Source: Klebsiella pneumoniae
Lineage (GTDB): Bacteria; Pseudomonadota; Gammaproteobacteria; Pseudomonadales; UBA5518
NCBI GenBank assembly: GCA_945862145.1
Contig: CAMAXE010000004.1
Span: forward strand, 1-64,000
Length of the DNA: 64,000 bases
Direction of reading: 5' to 3'
Below the pieces are notes generated by a model. It was not told the origin of the DNA. It did no database searches and saw only the letters and a list, made by a program, of their open reading frames with translations. This document shows positions 8,482-16,996 of this stretch, one piece after another. A program made the translations under genes and the position numbers. Numbering within the stretch: position 1 is the stretch's first letter; each line of letters opens with the position of its first letter.

Positions 8482-10689
8482 TCAGGCACGCAGCGGCATC
8501 TTGCGGCGGCGAGCGCCCGTGGCCGCAAAAATCGCAGCGGCCAGCGCTGGCGCGATCGTCGGCGTGGGTGGCTCGCCCACGCCACCGGGATCATCGTCGC
8601 CCTGCATGATGTGCGCCTCGATCACCGGTGGCGCCTCCGTTATCCGCAGAATTCGGTAGTCACCGAAGTTGCTCTGCTCGACACGACCATCGCGCGCCGT
8701 GATTTCGCCGAAGAGCGCCGCACTCAGGCCGAAGATTGCCGCGCCCTCGATCTGCTTGCGCACGCCTTCGGGATTGACGACACGGCCACAGTCGATGGCG
8801 GTGTCGATGCGTACGACGCGGGGATCGCCCTCGCCGCTGTACTCGACCTCCACAACCGTTGCGACATAACTGTAGAAACTGTTGTGGGCCGCGAAACCGC
8901 GGAAACGCCCTTTCGGCAGCGGATTGCCCCACCCGATCCGCGCGGCCAGATGTTCGATGACGCGACGGTAGCGCCCCACATCAACGGTCATGCCGCTGAA
9001 ATTGGCGAGCGCATCGGGCTCTTCGTTCGGCGCGGCAAACACCCGGTCCTCTCCGAGCAGCCGGAGCCTATAGGCCACCGGATCGGCTTTCGCGGCGGCG
9101 GCCATCTCGTCGATGAATCCGTTCAGCGCGAATGCATGCCAGAGATTGCACACCGACCGGAGCCAGCCGATGCGTATGGGAACGCGCGCCCGGCAGGCCT
9201 CGACCAGAAGATTGTCCACGGCGAAGGGCATGTTTGTGAGCCCCATCCCGGTCTCCCATGGCGCCGGGTACTCGGCGTCGCGCGCTCCCGTCCAGTCCAT
9301 GGTCGGATAGGCGGTGCGTATGCGCCACGCCACGGGGAGCCCATCGGGACCTATCCTCGCCTCCATACGGTGCAGGGACTCGGCGTGGAAATAGCAATTG
9401 TGGATGTCCTCCTCACGAGTCCAGAAGAGTTTCACGGGAAGCCCTGACTGCCGTGAGACCTCCACTGCCTCGAATACGAAATCCGCCTGCGATTTACGCC
9501 CGAAGGCTCCACCGAGCAGCGTCACGTTCACGGTGATACGCGCGGGCGGCACGTCCAGCCATTCCGCGACCCTGAGCCGCACATCCTGCGGGTTCTGTAC
9601 CGGCGCCCATATCTCGCAGCCGCCGTCATGAACCCAGGCAACGGCAACAGGTGGCTCCATCGGTGCATGGGCAAGCATGGCGGTCTCGTACTCGGACTCG
9701 ATCAGCGTGCCGGCGCCAGCGAGGGCCGCTTCGACATTGCCCCGCTGCAAGCGCAATTTTCCGGGCTGGCGCACGCTCTGCCGCAATTCCTCGCGAAAGG
9801 CGGCTGTCTCATAGCTCGCGTTACGCCCCGGGCTCCAGTCGATCTCCAGCGCATCACGGCCACGCATTGCGGACCAGCTGGAGTCAGCCAGCACCGCCAC
9901 GCCTTCCTCCGGGCGGAAACCACGCGGATGCGCCGAGAACGGAATACGCAGGGTCCGCTCCACACCGGGAACCGCGCGCGCTGCGGTGTCATCGACGCTG
10001 CGGATGCGGGCATCGAAAACAGGCGCCCGCGCGACACAGGCGTATTTCATGCCCGGCAGGCGCACGTCATAACCATAGGTGGCAACACCGGTGACGATGT
10101 CGCGCGCATCACGCATGGGCGCCGAGACACCGATATAGCGGAACTCGGCAGGATCCTTGAGCGGCGGGTTCTCGGGTACGGGCAAGCGCGCGGCGCGCGC
10201 GACCAGTTGTGCGTAATCGATCCGGCGTCCGCTCGGCGGATGCTCGACCGCATGATGCCGAGCCCGACATTGCGCCACCGGCAGCTTCCAATAGTCGGCA
10301 GCCGCATGCACCAGCATCTCGCGTGCGGCCGCACCGGCCTGGCGCAGCGGCCCCCAGAGCATGCGTACGCTGCGCGAACTGTCGGTGTTCTGATCTCCGT
10401 ACCGGGGGTCTGCCAGCGCCTGCACGATGTCGACACGCTCGAGATCGGCCTCGAGTTCATCGGCGAGGATGCGGGGCAACGCGGTACGCACGCCCTGCCC
10501 CATCTCGCCGCGGCTTACGGTGATGAACACGGCACCGCGCGCATCCATCGAGACAAACAGGTTTGGCGCCAACACGGTCGCGGGCGCCGCGGCCTCACCG
10601 GGACCGACCCGCAGGCCGAAGACGAGCAGGGCGCCAGCGCTTCCACCGGCACGAACGAAAGCGCGACGTGACAGCTTGCAGGGGTTCAT
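8482..10689 (-). CDS. Molybdenum hydroxylase large subunit (isoquinoline 1-oxidoreductase beta-like)
   Basis: A 735-aa molybdopterin-binding subunit of the xanthine dehydrogenase superfamily, IorB type. A twin-arginine-like signal SRRAFVRAGG (7-16) with a hydrophobic stretch suggests export of the folded complex. Landmarks include GEMGQG (about 61-66), GGAFGRK in the middle of the protein, and the C-terminal GVGEPPTPTIAPALAAAIF containing the catalytic Glu and binding loop. It would hydroxylate an N-heterocycle or aldehyde together with the Fe-S subunit. Its ATG overlaps the stop of the upstream Fe-S gene by one base (TGATG). The electron acceptor, usually a c-type cytochrome subunit, is not encoded here. 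Confidence 0.9.
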   Translation of the reverse strand: MNPCKLSRRAFVRAGGSAGALLVFGLRVGPGEAAAPATVLAPNLFVSMDARGAVFITVSRGEMGQGVRTALPRILADELEADLERVDIVQALADPRYGDQNTDSSRSVRMLWGPLRQAGAAAREMLVHAAADYWKLPVAQCRARHHAVEHPPSGRRIDYAQLVARAARLPVPENPPLKDPAEFRYIGVSAPMRDARDIVTGVATYGYDVRLPGMKYACVARAPVFDARIRSVDDTAARAVPGVERTLRIPFSAHPRGFRPEEGVAVLADSSWSAMRGRDALEIDWSPGRNASYETAAFREELRQSVRQPGKLRLQRGNVEAALAGAGTLIESEYETAMLAHAPMEPPVAVAWVHDGGCEIWAPVQNPQDVRLRVAEWLDVPPARITVNVTLLGGAFGRKSQADFVFEAVEVSRQSGLPVKLFWTREEDIHNCYFHAESLHRMEARIGPDGLPVAWRIRTAYPTMDWTGARDAEYPAPWETGMGLTNMPFAVDNLLVEACRARVPIRIGWLRSVCNLWHAFALNGFIDEMAAAAKADPVAYRLRLLGEDRVFAAPNEEPDALANFSGMTVDVGRYRRVIEHLAARIGWGNPLPKGRFRGFAAHNSFYSYVATVVEVEYSGEGDPRVVRIDTAIDCGRVVNPEGVRKQIEGAAIFGLSAALFGEITARDGRVEQSNFGDYRILRITEAPPVIEAHIMQGDDDPGGVGEPPTPTIAPALAAAIFAATGARRRKMPLRA

Positions 10690-11162
10690 CAGGCTTGCCC
10701 CCCGGCTGCCGCAGCGCGTATCGCGGCGCGGATGCGCAGATAGGTGCCGCAGCGACAGATGTTACCCGCCATTGCGGCATCGATAGCCGAATCATCGGGA
10801 TGCGGGTTGCTCGCGAGCAGCGCTGCCGCACTCATGATCTGGCCCGCCTGGCAGTAGCCGCACTGGGCAACGTCGTGCGCTATCCAGGCTTGCTGCAGCG
10901 GATGCAGGCCGTCGGGATTGCGCGTGCTCGCGGCCAGCCCCTCGATCGTGCGCACCTTGCGACCATGGAGCGATGCGAGCGGAGACAGACATGCGCGCCC
11001 CGCTTCGCCGTCGATATGAACGGTGCATGCGCCGCAGGCGCCAATGCCACAACCGTACTTGGTACCGGTGAGACCCTGGTTGTCGCGCAACCACCACAGC
11101 AGCGGCATGGTTGAGTCCGCATCTGTTGCTATGGCGTGCCCATTCAGCTCGAACTCGATCAT
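10689..11162 (-). CDS. Molybdenum hydroxylase [2Fe-2S] subunit (isoquinoline 1-oxidoreductase alpha-like)
   Basis: A 157-aa iron-sulfur subunit with the two expected clusters. The plant-type ferredoxin cluster is bound by the CGIGACGAC motif plus a later Cys (about 38-58). The helical-domain cluster is bound by CGYCQAG (about 101-107) and CRCGTY (about 136-141). It passes electrons from the molybdenum site of the downstream subunit. No signal sequence is present, consistent with hitch-hiker export via the Tat signal of the large subunit. First gene of a two-gene operon; length is normal. Confidence 0.93.
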   Translation of the reverse strand: MIEFELNGHAIATDADSTMPLLWWLRDNQGLTGTKYGCGIGACGACTVHIDGEAGRACLSPLASLHGRKVRTIEGLAASTRNPDGLHPLQQAWIAHDVAQCGYCQAGQIMSAAALLASNPHPDDSAIDAAMAGNICRCGTYLRIRAAIRAAAAGGQA

Positions 11163-11247
11163 GCTCGCATCACCCTGTCAGCGGTGCGCAAAGCATACTC
11201 TCGGGCGCCGATAGTGTGGAGTCATGCCCCGATCATTGCGGCGCGAG

Positions 11248-12195
11248 TCAGGCGAGGAAAAACAGCAGCGCCAGATTGCAGCAGAACAGCAGCACGGCAG
11301 TTGATGACTGCGCCCGGATGACGGCGTGCTGATCGCGGAGCTCGAGCAGCGCCGCGGGAACGATGTTGAAGTTGGCAGCCATGGGCGTGAGCAGCGTGCC
11401 GCAGTAACCCGCGAGCATCCCGAGCGCGGCAAGCGGCGCGGGATCGGCATGGTGCTGACCGACGAGCACCGGCAGTCCGATGCCTATGCTCATCACCGGG
11501 AACGCCGCGAAGGCGTTTCCCATCACCATGGTGAAAAGCGCCATGCCGACTGCGTATGCAACCAGGGCGACAGCGTGATTTTCCAACGGCAGGGCATCCG
11601 TGAGAAAACCGCTCAACAGTTCGCCCACCCCGGCCTGTGCGAATATGCCACCGAGCACTGCGAGCAGTAATGGCAACAGCGCAGTCCAGCCGATCGCATC
11701 AAGAAGTCGCCTACCCGCATGAACAGCGCGCAGCGGACGCTCACCCGTGATGCGCAGTGCCAGACAGAATGCCAGCGCGCAGGACGCACCCAACGAAACC
11801 ACTGTGCCCTGCCTGGGCGAGATCAGTGTCGTGCCGCCGATCTCGACATGTTTCAGACCCACGGCAAGGACCAGCGTCAGCACCGAAATCATGAGCACCG
11901 GCAGTAGCAGCCAGTGACCCAAACGCGCCGCGCTATCACGGCGTGCAGCAAGGTCAGAAGCAGGATGACGGCCACTGCGCAGGCCGCCAGCGCCCGCAAT
12001 GACAGCAAGTGCGATCACCAACGCGCCCATCACTTCCGCAGGCAGGTAATCGCCTGCGACGAAGGCAACCGCCAACAGCCCCCAGAAAGCGGCTGTCGAA
12101 AACCGGCGTGTATTGCTGCGGTCGCTCAGGGTCTGCAGCGCGGCCACCAACAGAAACAGGCCGATCAGCACATAGACGTACTCGAGCGTGATCAC
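11248..12195 (-). CDS. DUF979 family membrane protein, putative 5-oxoproline permease component
   Basis: About 315 aa with roughly nine or ten hydrophobic helices. It matches the DUF979 pattern beginning LEYVYVLIGLFLL and containing GNAFAAFPVMSIGIGLPVL and YCGTLLTPMAANFNIVPAALLEL. Start is GTG 12195, which overlaps the DUF969 stop (GTGA); the longer in-frame upstream extension lies inside the DUF969 gene. It is the last gene of the pxpBCA-DUF969-DUF979 operon. DUF969 and DUF979 always look like a two-part transporter; sitting with all three 5-oxoprolinase subunits, uptake of 5-oxoproline (pyroglutamate) is the natural inference. Transport itself is not shown by sequence. Confidence 0.85.
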   Translation of the reverse strand: MITLEYVYVLIGLFLLVAALQTLSDRSNTRRFSTAAFWGLLAVAFVAGDYLPAEVMGALVIALAVIAGAGGLRSGRHPASDLAARRDSAARLGHWLLLPVLMISVLTLVLAVGLKHVEIGGTTLISPRQGTVVSLGASCALAFCLALRITGERPLRAVHAGRRLLDAIGWTALLPLLLAVLGGIFAQAGVGELLSGFLTDALPLENHAVALVAYAVGMALFTMVMGNAFAAFPVMSIGIGLPVLVGQHHADPAPLAALGMLAGYCGTLLTPMAANFNIVPAALLELRDQHAVIRAQSSTAVLLFCCNLALLFFLA

Positions 12196-12869
12196 GCCGC
12201 GGGCCGCTCGTTGCGAAAGCGACGGCTGAACCGTGCGAGTCGCCAAGCATGAATCAGGAAGGCACAGATCGCTGTTGGCAGGCCCCACAACGCGATCTCG
12301 AGCGGTTCGAGAGCGATGCCGTGGTTCGCGTAGACCCCTTGCATCAGCAACACTGCACCGAAGGCGACGAAGATATCCTCGCCAAAGAAAAGCCCCACGT
12401 TGTCAGTCGCCGCGGACATTGCGCGCAGATCCTCGCGCGATTGCGCCGACAGTTCTCCGCCATCGCGCTCAGCCGCCGCCTCTGCCATCGGCGCCAGCAG
12501 AGGCCGCACCGTCTGCGCCTGACCACCGAGACTCATGAGGCCGAGCGCCGCCGTCAGCTGGCGCACACCGAGATATATAAGAAGAACGCGGAAGAGCCCG
12601 GCAGCGCGACGCCGCGCGATCCAGCCTGCGGCATGCTCGCGCAGACCATGGCTCTCCAGAGTACCAAGCACGGGTAGCGTCAGCAGGAAAAGAGCGAGGA
12701 AGCGGTTGTCGCGCAAACCCTCGCCGAAGGCGACGAGGATCTCGTGGACATTCATGCCGGCGGCGAATCCGGTCACCACGCCGGCGCTCACCACCACGAG
12801 CGCGCCATTCAGCCGCAGCGCAAAGCCGAGGATCACGACTGCGATGCCGGCGAGCGGCAGCCAGCTCAT
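12192..12869 (-). CDS. DUF969 family membrane protein, putative 5-oxoproline permease component
   Basis: A 225-aa polytopic protein of the DUF969 family. Hydrophobic segments lie at about 5-20, 25-45, 58-75, 95-115 and 180-205. Conserved-looking loops include LLTLPVLGTLESHGLREHAA and MSAATDNVGLFFGEDIFVAFGA. The ATG overlaps the pxpA stop by four bases and the stop overlaps the DUF979 start, so the three are translationally coupled. Together with DUF979 it probably forms a permease; partner and substrate are inferred from the operon. Confidence 0.85.
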   Translation of the reverse strand: MSWLPLAGIAVVILGFALRLNGALVVVSAGVVTGFAAGMNVHEILVAFGEGLRDNRFLALFLLTLPVLGTLESHGLREHAAGWIARRRAAGLFRVLLIYLGVRQLTAALGLMSLGGQAQTVRPLLAPMAEAAAERDGGELSAQSREDLRAMSAATDNVGLFFGEDIFVAFGAVLLMQGVYANHGIALEPLEIALWGLPTAICAFLIHAWRLARFSRRFRNERPAA

Positions 12870-13627
12870 GCGACGGACGCCCGCACCACGACGCCGGCAC
12901 CCGCGAGTGCCGTGCGCAGTTGACGTGCAAAGACTGCGGCCTGCAGCGCGTCACCGTGCAGGCAGACGGTATCGACGCGAAGTCTCACGGACTCGCCGCC
13001 GATAGCGGACACCCTGCCCTCACACACCATGGCCAGCACCTGCGCTGCGGCCTCGGCGGGATCCTCGATCATCGCACCTGCCTCGCCACGCGGCGCGAGC
13101 AGACCGCGCGCGGTGTAGCGTCGATCAGCGAAGCCCTCCTCCAGAACCCGCAAGCCGGCAGCGCGTCCGGCTGCTGGCAGCAGCGAGCCGGCCAAACCCA
13201 CGAGTGCGAGTGAGGGATCGATATCACGAACAGCGCACGCGATTGCCTCAGCCGCCGCGGCATCGATCGCCGCGCGGTTGTAGAGAGCGCCATGGGGTTT
13301 CACGTGCACGAGCCGCGCACCCGCAGCAGCGGCGATACCTGCCAGGGCGCCTACCTGGTAGATGACAGCCTCGCGGATCTCGCGCGGCGACAGCGCCATC
13401 TCGCGACGGCCGAAACCCTCGCGGTCGGGGTATGAAGGATGCGCGCCCATGGCCACGCCATGACGCAGGCAATGCGCCACGCTGTCGCTCATCGTGCGGG
13501 GATCGCCAGCGTGATACCCGCACGCGATATTGGCCGAAGACACCAGCGGCAACAGATCCGTATCGAGACCCATACCCCACGCGCCGAAGCTTTCGCCGAC
13601 ATCTGCATTGAGATCGATATGCACCAT
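12866..13627 (-). CDS. pxpA: 5-oxoprolinase subunit A (LamB/YcsF family)
   Basis: A 253-aa protein of the LamB/YcsF family, the subunit that with PxpB and PxpC cleaves 5-oxoproline to glutamate using ATP. Diagnostic stretches are IDLNADVGESFGAW at the N-terminus, SANIACGYHAGDP (about 36-48), GAHPSYPD (about 66-73), HVKPHGALYN (about 111-120) and VDTVCLHGD near the end. ATG 13627 overlaps the pxpC stop by one base (TAATG), so the six-codon upstream extension is discarded. The product recovers glutamate from a spontaneous damage product or from imported pyroglutamate. Confidence 0.95.
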   Translation of the reverse strand: MVHIDLNADVGESFGAWGMGLDTDLLPLVSSANIACGYHAGDPRTMSDSVAHCLRHGVAMGAHPSYPDREGFGRREMALSPREIREAVIYQVGALAGIAAAAGARLVHVKPHGALYNRAAIDAAAAEAIACAVRDIDPSLALVGLAGSLLPAAGRAAGLRVLEEGFADRRYTARGLLAPRGEAGAMIEDPAEAAAQVLAMVCEGRVSAIGGESVRLRVDTVCLHGDALQAAVFARQLRTALAGAGVVVRASVA

Positions 13628-14586
13628 TACTCCTCCCGCCACCATGCCGCCGCCGCGATGCGCAGCTGCGCAAACTGGCGCTCACGCGAGAGCAAAGCCG
13701 CGCGCGCCTCGATCACATCCATCACCTGAAAGCGCAGCCGCTCGCCTGGACGAACCTGCGCGACACGCGCGTGATCCACACTCGCCACCACACCCACCAC
13801 GGGATAACCACCGGTGGTCTGGCAGTCCGCGCCCAATATGATGGCTTTGCCATCGGGCGGCATTTGCACGGTGCCGAAGACCACCGCCGCCGACAGTGAC
13901 TGGGGGAGGCTCACAGCGGAGGACAAGGCCTCCTCCAGCCTGAGCCCCATCCGGTCCGAAGCCCGACTCACCGTGAAGTGCTGACCAAGAATCTGCGCGC
14001 GATCGGCGGTCGATATCGCGTGCAGCGCCGGACCGGCAATCAGACCAAGTGGCTGCTCCGGGACAACTGCCGGGTGCGCGAGTGATGTGAAGACGCGCCG
14101 GGGCAATCGCACGGGTTCGCGATGTGCCTGCGCTTTCAATTCATCTCCGCGCTGGAGCGCGCGCCCGTGCAAACCACCCAAGCCTGCACGCAGATCAGTG
14201 GCCGCGCTCCCGAAGACACGATCGGCCGCAAACCCTCCGGTCGTCGCAAGATACGCCCGACAACCACGGCGGGCACGCGCCAGCCGCAAGCGCTGGCCGG
14301 CTGCGAGGCGAAACGGCGCGCAAAGTGGCAGCTCAGCACCGTCCAACGTGGCCTCGAGATCAGCACCGCAAAGCGCGTACCAACCATCGGCCAAGGCGAC
14401 GAATTCCGCACCGCCCAGCGTGATTTCGAGCACGGGTGCATCATCGGCGTTGGCGAGAAGCGCATTGGCTACGCGGGCTGCGAACAGATCCATCGCCCCG
14501 GCGGTGCCGATACCAAGGGCCTGCCGACCACGACGACCAGTGTCCTGAAGTGTGGCAAGAAGCCCGGGGGATATGCATCCGAGCAT
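13627..14586 (-). CDS. pxpC: 5-oxoprolinase subunit C (biotin-dependent carboxyltransferase-like)
   Basis: A 319-aa protein of the KipA/allophanate hydrolase subunit-2 fold. It shows the family opening GLLATLQDTGRRGRQALGIG, then GAMDLFAARVANALL, LEITLGGAEF, and the late DRMGLRLE and ILGADCQTTGGYPVVG segments. It forms the 5-oxoprolinase complex with PxpA and PxpB. The start is 3 bp after the pxpB stop and the stop overlaps pxpA. Earlier databases would call it an urea amidolyase- or allophanate hydrolase-like protein; the PxpABC context resolves this. Confidence 0.94.
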   Translation of the reverse strand: MLGCISPGLLATLQDTGRRGRQALGIGTAGAMDLFAARVANALLANADDAPVLEITLGGAEFVALADGWYALCGADLEATLDGAELPLCAPFRLAAGQRLRLARARRGCRAYLATTGGFAADRVFGSAATDLRAGLGGLHGRALQRGDELKAQAHREPVRLPRRVFTSLAHPAVVPEQPLGLIAGPALHAISTADRAQILGQHFTVSRASDRMGLRLEEALSSAVSLPQSLSAAVVFGTVQMPPDGKAIILGADCQTTGGYPVVGVVASVDHARVAQVRPGERLRFQVMDVIEARAALLSRERQFAQLRIAAAAWWREE

Positions 14587-14589
14587 GAC

Positions 14590-15282
14590 TCAGTCCGCCG
14601 CCTCGAGCCGACGGAACTCCGCGTCAGAGATCGTGAAAAATCGCAGGGAATCACCCGGTGCCAGCAGGCAGCAGGGCTCACGTGCGGCATCGAAGAGCCT
14701 GAGCGGTGTGCGGCCGATGATCTGCCAGCCTCCGGGAGTGGCCATGGGGTAGATGCCGGTCTGCACACCGCCGATTGCGACGGACCCCGCGGGAACACGG
14801 GAACGTGGCGAATCGTGGCGCGGCGTTGCAAGCGCGGGGTCCAGACCACCGAGATAGGGAAAGCCCGGCGTGAATCCGAGGAAGAAAACGCGGTAGGCGG
14901 CGCCAGCATGCCGCCTGACCACCTCATCAGCAGGCAGACCTGTGTGGGCACACACGCGGGCGATATCGGGCGCGAATTCAGGGTCGTAGCAGACGGGCAC
15001 GTCGACGCAGCGCGGAGCAGGTGTTGCGGGCATCACAGCAGAGCAGGCTTCGAGAAGCCGCTCTCCTAGAGAATCGGCATTCCACTGCAGGGGATCGAAG
15101 TGCACCGCGAGGCTCGCATAGGCGGGCACCACATCGTGTACGCCCCGCAAATGACTCGCCTCGATAGCTCGCCATGCGGCAAGCACCCGCGCGTTCACGC
15201 CGACATCAATGCCGGTTCCGAACTCCAGTAGAAGCGCGGCATCGCCGAGCGGCAGCAGTCGCGGTTTGACCGGCGCATCCAT
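14590..15282 (-). CDS. pxpB: 5-oxoprolinase subunit B (KipI family)
   Basis: A 230-aa KipI/allophanate hydrolase subunit-1 family protein and first gene of the pxp operon. Family features are LLPLGDAALLLEFG at the N-terminus, VVPAYASLAVHFDP (about 51-64), the YRVFFLGFTPGFPYLGGLD block (about 129-147), and GSVAIGGVQTGIYPMATPGG (about 165-184), followed by WQIIGRTPLRLFD. Works with PxpC, to which it is nearly fused by a 3-bp gap. No clear operator was recognised in the short region upstream. Confidence 0.94.
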   Translation of the reverse strand: MDAPVKPRLLPLGDAALLLEFGTGIDVGVNARVLAAWRAIEASHLRGVHDVVPAYASLAVHFDPLQWNADSLGERLLEACSAVMPATPAPRCVDVPVCYDPEFAPDIARVCAHTGLPADEVVRRHAGAAYRVFFLGFTPGFPYLGGLDPALATPRHDSPRSRVPAGSVAIGGVQTGIYPMATPGGWQIIGRTPLRLFDAAREPCCLLAPGDSLRFFTISDAEFRRLEAAD

Positions 15283-15303
15283 GTGCGGTATCGGGCCTCT
15301 GGC

Positions 15304-15807
15304 TCAGCCTAGGTCCAGCGCGGGCGTGGTGGCAACGCGACGACCATCGATGAAACGTGGAAATTCCTCGCGGTAGTCGTGCAGGAGGCGCAACCGGCTG
15401 ATGCGCCAGATGCCGTCCGTATCCCGCCGAAATTGCATCCGGTACTGCCCGAAGCCCTTCATGATGGTCACGCCCTCCAGCGTGACCCAGTCTTCCAGCT
15501 TGAAGATCGCGCTCGCGCCGGTGGGATCTGCGGGATCGATGCTGACCTCGGCGTTGTGTCCGAAGTGGCTTAGACGCAGTCCCTCCTGGCTCTCGTTGCC
15601 GTGGAGGAAGGCGCGAATCTGCGCTCGCCCGAGCGCCTGCCAGTCACCCGTGCCCCAATCGGCGTCGGCATCTTCGGTGAAACAATCGTCGAGCTCGTCC
15701 CAGAGCTTGTAGTCGAGAACCCGCCAGTAGCGGCACATCGCTTCGCGTACGGCCTCGCGGGACTCCAGAGTCTCGATGCGCCGGCGCAGGTCTGCCATCT
15801 CATCCAT
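15304..15807 (-). CDS. SnoaL/NTF2-like family protein
   Basis: A 167-aa cone-shaped alpha+beta barrel protein of the SnoaL-4 type. The opening RRRIETLESREAVREAMCRYWRVLD and WDELDDCFTEDADADWG are typical of bile-acid dehydratase or scytalone dehydratase-like and ring-dioxygenase-small-subunit-like members. It ends with LRLLHDYREEFPRFIDG. A GGTGAG ribosome-binding site supports ATG 15807. It sits 21 bp upstream of pxpB on the same strand, so it may share a transcript without sharing a pathway. The reaction, if any, is unknown. Confidence 0.8.
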   Translation of the reverse strand: MDEMADLRRRIETLESREAVREAMCRYWRVLDYKLWDELDDCFTEDADADWGTGDWQALGRAQIRAFLHGNESQEGLRLSHFGHNAEVSIDPADPTGASAIFKLEDWVTLEGVTIMKGFGQYRMQFRRDTDGIWRISRLRLLHDYREEFPRFIDGRRVATTPALDLG

Positions 15808-15954
15808 CGGAGCTCACCTTGCAAAAACGGGATCGGGCCGGCCAACAATAGCGCGCCCAAATGCGCAAGGGCCAGATAAAGGTCCGCTCCACGCATTGCG
15901 CCCGCGCCGCAGATACTCTAAGTTTCACAAATAAGACAGCCGGGTTGCGTCTCC

Positions 15955-16746
15955 ATGAAAATCATCATCCTGAGCGCTGGACAGGGGCGTCGGCTCCTGC
16001 CCCTCACCGAATCGCGCCCGAAGTGCTCTCTTCTCATCAACGGCCGCCCGTTGCTCGAGTGGCAATTGCGGGAAATCAGCCTCTGCGCAGTGGACGAGGT
16101 GGTGATTGCCACAGGCTACGAGGCCGGCGTGGTCGAGGAAATAGTCGCCGGGCTGGAGCTGGGCGATTTACGGATACGCACGGAGTACAACCCCTTCTTC
16201 GAGCACTGCGACAACCTGGGCACCTGCTGGCTCATGCGCCACGAAATGCGTGGCGAATTCGTGGTGCTTAACGGCGACACGCTTTTCGAGGCACAGGTGC
16301 TGCAGCGACTTCTCGCGGAGCGCGGCAACAATCCCATTACCCTCGTGGCCGACCACAAGGGCCATTACGATGATGACGACATGCTCATCGTCGCGGACGG
16401 CAAGCACCTGCAGCGCGTAGGCAAGCGGCTTGGGCTCCCGGAAGTGAACGGTGAGTCGATCGGCATGCTGGCTTTTGATGCTGCCGGTGGCGCCGCCTTT
16501 GCGGCAAAACTGGACGCGGCAATGCGCAACCGCGAGGGCCTGGGCTCCTGGTACCTCTCCGCCGTGGACGCACTCGCCCGTCAGGGCCATGTGGGAATCT
16601 GCTCCATCCACGGGCTGGGCTGGTGCGAGGTCGACACACGCCTCGACTTGGCGCGTGCCGAGGAATCAATGCGCCGCTGGCCGCGACTCGAGACTACCGA
16701 CTTCAGCGTCGTGCCTCACCCCCGGAGCGCTGCTGCCAGAGAGTGA
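15955..16746 (+). CDS. Sugar-phosphate/alcohol-phosphate nucleotidyltransferase (MobA/LicC-like)
   Basis: A 263-aa nucleotidyltransferase. The N-terminal LSAGQGRRLLPLTESRPK (6-23) is the nucleotide-binding signature of the glucose-1-phosphate thymidylyltransferase/phosphocholine cytidylyltransferase group. NGDTLF (about 105-110) gives the metal Asp, and GWCEVDT near the C-terminus the second metal-binding element. It lies 250 bp upstream of a CDP-alcohol phosphotransferase on the same strand, so it most likely makes the CDP-activated alcohol (for instance CDP-inositol or CDP-choline-like) that the neighbour consumes. The exact alcohol is not readable. Confidence 0.85.
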   Translation: MKIIILSAGQGRRLLPLTESRPKCSLLINGRPLLEWQLREISLCAVDEVVIATGYEAGVVEEIVAGLELGDLRIRTEYNPFFEHCDNLGTCWLMRHEMRGEFVVLNGDTLFEAQVLQRLLAERGNNPITLVADHKGHYDDDDMLIVADGKHLQRVGKRLGLPEVNGESIGMLAFDAAGGAAFAAKLDAAMRNREGLGSWYLSAVDALARQGHVGICSIHGLGWCEVDTRLDLARAEESMRRWPRLETTDFSVVPHPRSAAARE

Positions 16747-16996
16747 TACTCTGCTGCCGCTGCAGATCTCGCACCTCACAGCACGTCTGCGGTGCGAAAA
16801 AACCGTCACAGCTTGCGCCCGACGGGATCGACAAACCTTTCGTGACGGGAGCCATCGCAACCCGCAGGCGCGATGGCAGCAACTGTGGCTGTTGGCAGCA
16901 ACTGCGGCTGGCCGCCCCTGACACCAGCACTTATACTGATTTTTCGCCGTCTCTGCGACGGCAACTGCCTCCTACCCTGACGAGGACCCCGCGCAC

